DNA from: a bacterium EF100-94H03 bin56
GTDB lineage: Bacteria; Pseudomonadota; Alphaproteobacteria; SP197
Assembly: GCA_002238685.1 (NCBI GenBank)
Contig: MPMV01000007.1
Location: forward strand, 62,001 to 126,000
Reading direction: 5' to 3'
Length of the DNA stretch: 64,000 nt
This document shows, one piece after another, positions 58,137 to 64,000 of the stretch (position 1 is the stretch's first letter; every line of letters begins with the position of its first letter). The notes below the pieces were generated by a model that saw nothing but the letters and a program-made list of their open reading frames with translations, had not been told where the DNA came from and did not search any database. The position numbers were made by a program, and so were the translations under genes.

Positions 58137-58922
58137 TTATGTGCGGTGTGCGGCGCGGAACAAGCGGAAGAAGTTGTCGGTCGTGACAGCGGCGAGGTCG
58201 CCTTCGGAAAGCTCTTTCAGACCGGCAACGCAGCGGGCCGTATGGACGACGAGTGCCGGTTCGTTGCGCTTGCCACGCTTCGGCACGGGAGCAAGGAACG
58301 GGGCATCGGTCTCGACCAGAAGACGATCCGAAGGAATGTCCCTGACAATGTCACGCAGGTCGGAGGCGTTCCTGAATGTCACGATTCCTGAAATCGAGAT
58401 GGAAAATCCCAGCCGGAGACTGCGTACGGCGAGATCCCGGCTGGCGCTGAAACAGTGAATGAGGCCTGGAAAGGAACCGGCCGTTTCCGTTTCTTCCTCG
58501 AGGATTGCCATGGTGTCCTCGTCAGCAGAGCGCGTATGGACGATGAGTGGCAGGCCCGTGCTGCGCGAGGCCCTGATATGCTCCCTGAAGCTCTGCCGCT
58601 GGGCCTCGCGCGGGCTGTTGTCATAATGGTAGTCGAGGCCGGTCTCGCCGATACCGATGACGTGCGGACAATCGGCGAGAGCGGTGATCTCGCACTCGGC
58701 CCGGATCCCCTCCTCGGCGACATTGTGGGGATGAACTCCGGCTGAACAATAGATGCCTTCGTGGGCCTCGGCGATCGCCCTCACCTCGGAGAAGCGGCTG
58801 AGACGCGTCGAGATCGTCTGCATGACCGAGACACCGGCATTCCTGGCCCGGGCGATGACATCATCGAGTTCATCGGCGAAGTCCGGGAAATCGAGGTGGC
58901 AATGGCTGTCGACAAGCATCAT
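58137..58922 (-). CDS. tatD: TatD-family metal-dependent hydrolase
   Basis: TatD proteins are metal-dependent DNases linked to DNA repair and to quality control. The 261-residue TIM barrel has DSHCHLD at the start, VHPHNV, GIGETGLDYHYD, PLIVHTRSAD, IHCFSAS and ETDAPFLAP, all expected metal or active-site segments. The ATG overlaps the metG stop (ATGA). The order tmk-holB-metG-tatD is a normal proteobacterial cluster. Confidence 0.95.
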   Translation of the reverse strand: MMLVDSHCHLDFPDFADELDDVIARARNAGVSVMQTISTRLSRFSEVRAIAEAHEGIYCSAGVHPHNVAEEGIRAECEITALADCPHVIGIGETGLDYHYDNSPREAQRQSFREHIRASRSTGLPLIVHTRSADEDTMAILEEETETAGSFPGLIHCFSASRDLAVRSLRLGFSISISGIVTFRNASDLRDIVRDIPSDRLLVETDAPFLAPVPKRGKRNEPALVVHTARCVAGLKELSEGDLAAVTTDNFFRLFRAAHRT

Positions 58923-60460
58923 GACTCGTTGCCGGCAAGACGCGGGAACACACCCTCGGGCTCGGGCAGCGGGCAACCGGGCCGCAGTCTGTGTTCCTCG
59001 CCGATTGAGGCGAAGTCGCGCCTGTCGCCGGGAATGGCGAGCTGATCGAGAAGCCGGGCCGATGATTGCGGCATGAAAGGCTGGGTCAGCAGTGCGAGGA
59101 CGCGGATCAGTTCGGCAGTACAGTAGAGCACGGTCTCCATGCGTTGCGGGTCCGCGGCCTTCAGTTTCCACGGCGCTTCGGCATCGATGTACCGGTTGGC
59201 AGCACCGATGACGTCCCAGATATCCCGCAACATCAACTGGAAAGCCTGAACGTCGACGTGTTGGCGAAGACGATCGACGAGCCCCCTTCCCTGCACAACG
59301 AGTTCGCGGTCCTGTTCGTGGAACGTGCCTGGTGACGGTACCTTCCCTTCACAATTGCGGGCAATCATCTTCAACACACGCTGTGCCAGATTGCCGTAGT
59401 CGTTGGCCAGATCATGGTTGCACCGGAGCACGGCCCCGCGATGAGAGAAGTCGCCGTCGTTGCCGAAATTCACCTCGCGCATCAGCGTGTAACGCACCTG
59501 GTCAAGCCCATAGCGTGCAACGATTTCGGACGGCACAATGACGTTGCCAAGGGACTTGGAGATTTTCCGGCCCTCGCTGGTCCACCAGCCATGGGCGAAG
59601 ATGCGGCTGGGCACATCGATGCCCGCGGCCATGAGAAAGGCCGGCCAGTACACCGCGTGGAATCTCAGGATGTCCTTGCCGACCATGTGCAGGGCGGGCC
59701 ACCAGGACGTGAATGATTCTCCTGTTTCATCAGGATATCCGGCCGCAGTGATGTAGTTTGTCAGCGCATCGATCCATACATACATGACGTGGCGCGGATC
59801 ACCTGGAACCGGGATTCCCCAGGTGAAGCCCGTACGTGAAATCGACAGGTCGTTGAGTCCGCCGCTGACGAAACTCACCACCTCGTTGCGTCTCACCTCG
59901 GGCAAGATGAAGTCGGGCCGGTCCTCGTAGAGCTTCAGCAGACGGTCCTGCCACGCGGACAGGCGGAAGAAGTAGCTCGGTTCCTTCACCCACTCCACCG
60001 GAGCGCCCGATGGCGCCACCTTGCGACCCGCGTCATCCACGCCAAGTTCGTCCTCGGTGTAGAACGCCTCATCGCGGATTGCATACCAGCCGTCGTAGGT
60101 TCCGAGATAGATCTCGCCGGCCTCCTCGAGGCGCCGCCACAACGCCTGAACAGAGCGGATGTGGCGCTGCTCGGTGGTTCGGATGAACTGGTCGTTGGAA
60201 AAGTTCCATTCACTGGCAAGGGTACGGAAATTCTCCGAAACCTGGTCACAGAATGCCGCCGGATCGGTGCCGGCCTCCCGTGCCGCCTTTTCGACCTTCT
60301 GGCCGTGCTCGTCGGTCCCTGTCAGGAACAGCACATCATACCCGTCGAGACGTTTGAAGCGGGCCATCACATCACAGGCGAGCGTGGTGTAGGCATGTCC
60401 GATGTGCGGATTGTCGTTGACGTAGTAGATCGGCGTCGTGATGTAGAACTTGTCGCGCAT
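58919..60460 (-). CDS. metG: Methionine--tRNA ligase
   Basis: MetG charges initiator and elongator tRNA-Met. The class I HIGH motif is in NDNPHIGHAYTT near residue 20, and the KMSKS motif appears as GRKISKSLGN near residue 300. VYVWIDALTNY and FAHGWW are further core elements. No zinc-knuckle cysteine cluster is visible and there is no C-terminal tRNA-binding extension, giving 513 residues. This is the shorter type common in alphaproteobacteria. It follows holB by 37 bp. Confidence 0.96.
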   Translation of the reverse strand: MRDKFYITTPIYYVNDNPHIGHAYTTLACDVMARFKRLDGYDVLFLTGTDEHGQKVEKAAREAGTDPAAFCDQVSENFRTLASEWNFSNDQFIRTTEQRHIRSVQALWRRLEEAGEIYLGTYDGWYAIRDEAFYTEDELGVDDAGRKVAPSGAPVEWVKEPSYFFRLSAWQDRLLKLYEDRPDFILPEVRRNEVVSFVSGGLNDLSISRTGFTWGIPVPGDPRHVMYVWIDALTNYITAAGYPDETGESFTSWWPALHMVGKDILRFHAVYWPAFLMAAGIDVPSRIFAHGWWTSEGRKISKSLGNVIVPSEIVARYGLDQVRYTLMREVNFGNDGDFSHRGAVLRCNHDLANDYGNLAQRVLKMIARNCEGKVPSPGTFHEQDRELVVQGRGLVDRLRQHVDVQAFQLMLRDIWDVIGAANRYIDAEAPWKLKAADPQRMETVLYCTAELIRVLALLTQPFMPQSSARLLDQLAIPGDRRDFASIGEEHRLRPGCPLPEPEGVFPRLAGNES

Positions 60461-60497
60461 GCCTCTTGGCCCCCCTGGCCTGGCGGATGACGGTGTC

Positions 60498-61610
60498 TCA
60501 GGTCCTGACAGCCGCCTGCAGGGTACCGAATACCGACAGGATGGACTGCCTGCGATCCAGATTGAGTGACTGGACTGTCTGGCGCAGGTGCGCGACCTTT
60601 TCCCACACGGCTATCCAGCGTTCAAGGGCGGGGTCAACGGCGATGCGCGCCAGTGTCTCGGTTTCCTCCGGCAGGACTGCCGGCACGGCCTTCCCCGTGG
60701 CCGCCTTGCGAATCATCGCTGCGGACCAATCCGTGAGAAAATCGAATGCCAGGCTCCAGGACGCCTCGCTGCCAGGCCGGGCGAGACGCTCTGCGAGGCG
60801 ATGGAGTGCCGCCGGATCAATGTCCGGAGCCGTGCCAACCAGGCCGATAATCTCGCGATAGAGGGCGAGACCATCCTTCTCGGCCAGCAACAGGGCGCGG
60901 CCTGGACTGCCACCTGACAGTCGCGCCAGCGAGTCTCGCTCTGCCACCTCCATATCCGGCAGATACTGCTCAAGCAAAAGGCTTACCTGCTCGCTCAAGA
61001 GAGGGGAAAGCGGGAGTTTTCTGCACCGGGACCTGATGGTGGCCGGTAACGAGGAGGGCACGGCGGAGACGAGCAGCACAACCGCGCGACGAGGGGGCTC
61101 CTCAATCACCTTGAGAGCCGCATTGGCCGCATTCCTGTTCATCAGGTCGGCGTCGTCGATGATGGCGATTCGCCAGCCATCGTTGCCGGCTGTCCGGGCG
61201 AAGAAGGGCCTGATGCGGCGTACATCGTCGATGACGACTTCCTGGCGACGCCTTCCCCGGTCATCCTTGGAAAGCTCGATACCAATGACGTCACCGTGCG
61301 AACGTGCCGAGATCCAGGCCGCAGCGGGATCGCCGGCATTGAACTCCAGGGCTGCCGGCGGTTCCCCGAACAGGTCCTCGCCCGGGCCGCACAAGAGGTG
61401 CCGGGTCAGGCGCCAGGCCAGTGTCGCCTTGCCGATGCCGGCCTTGCCACCGAAGATCCAGGCGCCAGCGATGCGTTCGTCCGCCACCAGAGAGGCAAGC
61501 TGGCGCTCGGCCGCATCGTGTCCGATGAGTTCCTCATTCGCCCAGGGGGCCGGTACTGCGAGTTCAGGGAAGTCCGGATGCTTGCGGATATCGACCGGAT
61601 CGTCCCTCAT
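60498..61610 (-). CDS. holB: DNA polymerase III delta-prime subunit
   Basis: Delta-prime is part of the clamp loader that places the sliding clamp on DNA. The N-terminal AAA+ domain has GGKAGIGKATLAWRL, an intact-looking P-loop. IIDDADLMNRNAANALKVIEEPP matches, broken into IIDDADLMN and AALKVIEEPP, and SRCRKLPL is the SRC motif. The product is 370 residues, and the C-terminal collar domain is weakly conserved as usual. It lies between tmk and metG. Confidence 0.93.
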   Translation of the reverse strand: MRDDPVDIRKHPDFPELAVPAPWANEELIGHDAAERQLASLVADERIAGAWIFGGKAGIGKATLAWRLTRHLLCGPGEDLFGEPPAALEFNAGDPAAAWISARSHGDVIGIELSKDDRGRRRQEVVIDDVRRIRPFFARTAGNDGWRIAIIDDADLMNRNAANAALKVIEEPPRRAVVLLVSAVPSSLPATIRSRCRKLPLSPLLSEQVSLLLEQYLPDMEVAERDSLARLSGGSPGRALLLAEKDGLALYREIIGLVGTAPDIDPAALHRLAERLARPGSEASWSLAFDFLTDWSAAMIRKAATGKAVPAVLPEETETLARIAVDPALERWIAVWEKVAHLRQTVQSLNLDRRQSILSVFGTLQAAVRT

Positions 61611-61665
61611 GGCACCTGACGGCCGGACACGCCCGAGGCCCCTTCCCTGTCAACCTGGCTGCCCG

Positions 61666-62298
61666 TCATGGTATCGGCCATCGTCGTGACACCTCTGATC
61701 CAAGACGCCCGGCCACCTCATCTTCGCTGCCGGAGGCATCCACCACCTTGATTCGATCGGTCTCCTTGCTGGCGATGGTGAGGAAAGCATCGCGCAAACG
61801 TTCGTGGAAGGCTTCCCCCATGCGTTCGTAGCGGTTGGTGGTCCCGCGGTTTTCGGCCCTGGCGAGTCCCATCCCGACCGGAAGATCAAGCAGGAATGTG
61901 AGATCCGGCCGCAGCATGCCAATGGCGAGTCGACCGATGCCATCAACGAAATCGAGGCCCGCGCCCTGCACAATGCCCTGGTAGGCTCGTGTCGAATCGG
62001 AAAAACGATCGCAAATCACCCAGCAACCCTCTGCAAGGGCCGGACAGATTCTTCTGAGGACATGCTCACGCCGGGCCGCAACATGCAGAAGAACTTCGGT
62101 TCCCGGATCCCATCGATCCGTGGCGCCGGCAACGACCAGTTCCCGGATTGCCTCTGCGCCCGGTGCTCCACCAGGCTCGCGCGTGACCACAACGTCGACC
62201 TCATATGCATCGGCGATCCAGGATGCCAGACGCCGGGCCTGGGTCGACTTGCCGGCCCCCTCCCCTCCTTCAAGGGTGATCAGCCGGCCTCGCCTCAA
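61666..62298 (-). CDS. tmk: Thymidylate kinase
   Basis: Tmk phosphorylates dTMP to dTDP. The P-loop is EGGEGAGKSTQ and the DR motif lies in VICDRFSDSTRAYQG. TREPGG and LDLPVGMGLAR are further family marks. The product is 210 residues. The best start is a TTG at 62298 that overlaps the dacA stop (TTGA); no suitable ATG or GTG lies before the P-loop. Coupling to dacA is likely. Confidence 0.95.
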   Translation of the reverse strand: MRRGRLITLEGGEGAGKSTQARRLASWIADAYEVDVVVTREPGGAPGAEAIRELVVAGATDRWDPGTEVLLHVAARREHVLRRICPALAEGCWVICDRFSDSTRAYQGIVQGAGLDFVDGIGRLAIGMLRPDLTFLLDLPVGMGLARAENRGTTNRYERMGEAFHERLRDAFLTIASKETDRIKVVDASGSEDEVAGRLGSEVSRRWPIP

Positions 62299-63428
62299 AG
62301 CGCGCCCATATCGCCGAAAATCAGATAACCGAGAACCGTTGCCATTCTCAGCAGTATGGATGGTTTCCCGACATCACTGCCGGCCAGCAGAGGCTTGTCG
62401 ATGGTTTCCACACCAGGCGCCTCGATCACCAGTCGGGCAATCTCCTGACCTTTTTCGATCGGTGCCGGCACCGGTCCTTCATAGACGATGCGGGCACCGA
62501 GCGAATCCCGGGTTGCGCGAGGCAGGGTGACGATCAGATCGTCGGCCAGAACGAGCGGCACCGTATCCGAATCGCCAAGCCAGACCCTGGCCGTGCCCAC
62601 TTCGTCACCGGAGCCAAGGAGATTGAAGGAGTCATACTCCCTGAATCCCCATTCGATGATCGCCTGGGACTCGCGCGCCCGGGCTGTGGAACTCTCGAAC
62701 CCGTTGACGGCGAGGATCAAACGACGGTCTCCTCGCACTGCGGAAGCCGTGAGGCCGTATCCCGCTGCACGGGTGTAGCCGGTCTTGAGACCGTCAGCAC
62801 CAACTCCACTGTAAAGCAGAGGATTCCGGTTGGTCTGCCGGATGTCGTTGTAGGTGAACTCCGTCTCGGCGTAGTAGTGATAGTATTGAGGAAAATCCCT
62901 GATTGTCCGGCTTGCGAGAAGGGCAAGGTCGCTCACAGTGGTCACATGCCCCTCTTCGGGCCAACCCGAAGAATTGCGAAACGTGCTGTCGTTCATGCCG
63001 AGTTCCCGGGCCCGTTGCGTCATGAGTTCGCCGAACGCGCCTTCGGACCCCGACAGTCCCTCGGCGACCACGATCGACGCATCATTGCCGGACTGGACAA
63101 CGATCCCCCGCAACAGATCTTCGACCATCACACTGTCGCCAACCTCGACGAACATCTTCGATCCACCCTTGCGCCACGCCTTCTCGCTGACCGGCAGGGC
63201 ATCGTCGAGAGCGAGCGTTCCCGAGGCGAGTTTCTCGAACAGGAGGTACACCGTCATCAGCTTGGTCATGGATGAAGGTTCGGTCGGTACGTCGGCGTTC
63301 TTCTGGTAGAGAATTGTGTCGGTCGTCTCGTCGATGAGGATGGCCTCACGCGCCGAGATCTCGAACGCCGCCAAGGGCGCCGACAAGCCGACAGTGGCAA
63401 CGAGGCCGACCAGAACTCGCCAGATCAT
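62295..63428 (-). CDS. dacA: D-alanyl-D-alanine carboxypeptidase
   Basis: This penicillin-binding protein trims pentapeptide stems of peptidoglycan. A signal peptide ends near residue 22. The active-site serine is S53 in SSMTKLM (S-x-x-K), with S113-G-N115 and K215-T-G217 completing the set. A PBP5-type C-terminal domain follows, ending in a hydrophobic helix (ILLRMATVLGYLIFG) that probably tethers it to the membrane. The ATG at 63428 has AAGGGGAAGG upstream. The product is 377 residues. A SPOR-domain cell-wall gene lies upstream. Confidence 0.95.
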   Translation of the reverse strand: MIWRVLVGLVATVGLSAPLAAFEISAREAILIDETTDTILYQKNADVPTEPSSMTKLMTVYLLFEKLASGTLALDDALPVSEKAWRKGGSKMFVEVGDSVMVEDLLRGIVVQSGNDASIVVAEGLSGSEGAFGELMTQRARELGMNDSTFRNSSGWPEEGHVTTVSDLALLASRTIRDFPQYYHYYAETEFTYNDIRQTNRNPLLYSGVGADGLKTGYTRAAGYGLTASAVRGDRRLILAVNGFESSTARARESQAIIEWGFREYDSFNLLGSGDEVGTARVWLGDSDTVPLVLADDLIVTLPRATRDSLGARIVYEGPVPAPIEKGQEIARLVIEAPGVETIDKPLLAGSDVGKPSILLRMATVLGYLIFGDMGAL

Positions 63429-63788
63429 GATTATCCTTCCCCTTACCACCGCAACCGGGACACTCCCGGGTCCGTGCCGTCAACCCGAGCGCGGTGAGAG
63501 GATACCGCTTCGCCCTACCGCACGTCGATACCACGAGCCTCACTGGCAGCACGATGCGGCATTCCTGTGACAGGATTCCTCATGGTGCCTCATCAGAAGT
63601 TCAGGTGCTCGCCCGGAGTACGATCCGGACATGTCTACGTACCAGCGGCCGGGCGGGATCGGGGCTACTGGGAATGGATGCCCCTGCATCGTCACTGACA
63701 TGAAGAAGTTCAACATTACGCAACGTGAAAGACATGCAGGCCCTTGCCATTGATCTCGCCGCACCCCGGACGCCGGCACGCTGTCAGG
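63429..63788. other. 360 bp gap between the SPOR-domain gene and dacA
   Basis: No gene is supported. Short frames exist on both strands but lack ribosome binding sites and recognisable features. A perfect inverted repeat, CCGGGA-CAC-TCCCGG, lies at 63455-63469 shortly before dacA. A TTGACG on the minus strand lies near there, but I found no acceptable -10 box. Confidence 0.45.
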
Positions 63789-64000
63789 TCACATGGCGGT
63801 GACAACGATCGCGTCGTGATAGCCGAGGTTCATCACCTGTTCGCGAATGCGGTCGGCCTGAGCGCGAGCGACGAAGGGACCGACGCGGACGCGGTAGAAG
63901 ACCCGGTCGTCAACCACGGCTCGGATGACATGGATATCGCCGGTGCCGATCAGCGCATTGCTCACCACGAAGGCGTTTGCCGCGTTTGTGAAGGCTCCTG
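63789..64000 (-). CDS. rlpA: SPOR-domain protein, C-terminal end, probably RlpA
   Basis: The frame enters from the right edge and ends at a TGA at 63789-63791. The visible 70 residues are a SPOR domain, which binds denuded peptidoglycan at the septum: GAFTNAANAFVVSNAL, then a beta strand with FYRVRVGPF and the helix ARAQADRIREQV, ending in LGYHDAIVVTAM. In alphaproteobacteria the gene upstream of dacA is usually the lytic transglycosylase RlpA, which ends in such a domain. The catalytic part lies outside the window, so the name rests on position. Confidence 0.75.
   Translation of the reverse strand, partial: GAFTNAANAFVVSNALIGTGDIHVIRAVVDDRVFYRVRVGPFVARAQADRIREQVMNLGYHDAIVVTAM

Overview
This 64 kb window is a stretch of core chromosome from an alphaproteobacterium of fairly high GC content. 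I could not name a genus. The assignment rests on several signs: a GTTC-N7-GTTC LexA box in front of lexA; the block ppiD-trpEGDC-moaC-moeA-lexA; lipid A synthesis using LpxI; a fused IspDF; ntrYX-trkA followed by hfq-hflX; and pyruvate dehydrogenase genes next to lpd and lipA. I found no rRNA, tRNA, CRISPR array, insertion sequence or prophage. Most genes are tightly packed, often with start and stop codons overlapping.

Layout. 1-977: the start of a secreted protein of unknown function, then about 730 bp with no convincing gene. 978-18681 (+): dnaE, then rpsB-tsf-pyrH-frr-uppS-cdsA-dxr-rseP-bamA-skp-lpxD-fabZ-lpxA-lpxI-lpxB, covering translation, isoprenoid carrier, phospholipid, outer-membrane assembly and lipid A synthesis. 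19047-20633: a Rieske oxygenase (+) and gloA (-), which look like additions. 20659-31899 (-): ppiD-trpE-trpG-trpD-trpC-moaC-moeA-lexA-gltX-gltA, read from right to left. 32053-43621 (+): tpiA-secG-pyrG-kdsA-eno-ftsB-pdhA-pdhB-pdhC-lpd-lipA-ratA, which together make pyruvate, acetyl-CoA, lipoate cofactor, CTP and Kdo8P.

43596-45730 (-): ispDF-pgpA-cinA. 45836-54295 (+): a CcsA/HemX-like membrane protein, ntrY-ntrX-trkA, a D-amino-acid transaminase, hfq and hflX. 54527-58120: mazG (-), a Tat-exported ABC substrate-binding protein (-) and a Gfo/Idh/MocA oxidoreductase (+). 58137-63428 (-): dacA-tmk-holB-metG-tatD, read from right to left. The window ends inside a SPOR-domain protein, probably rlpA.

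No single exotic system stands out. The most notable observations are an 83 bp degenerate tandem duplication that breaks pdhA near its 3' end, a NtrX with a degenerate ATPase site, a lexA promoter and SOS box built over the end of moeA, an AT-rich double palindrome upstream of gltA, and the absence of comEC between lexA and gltX.
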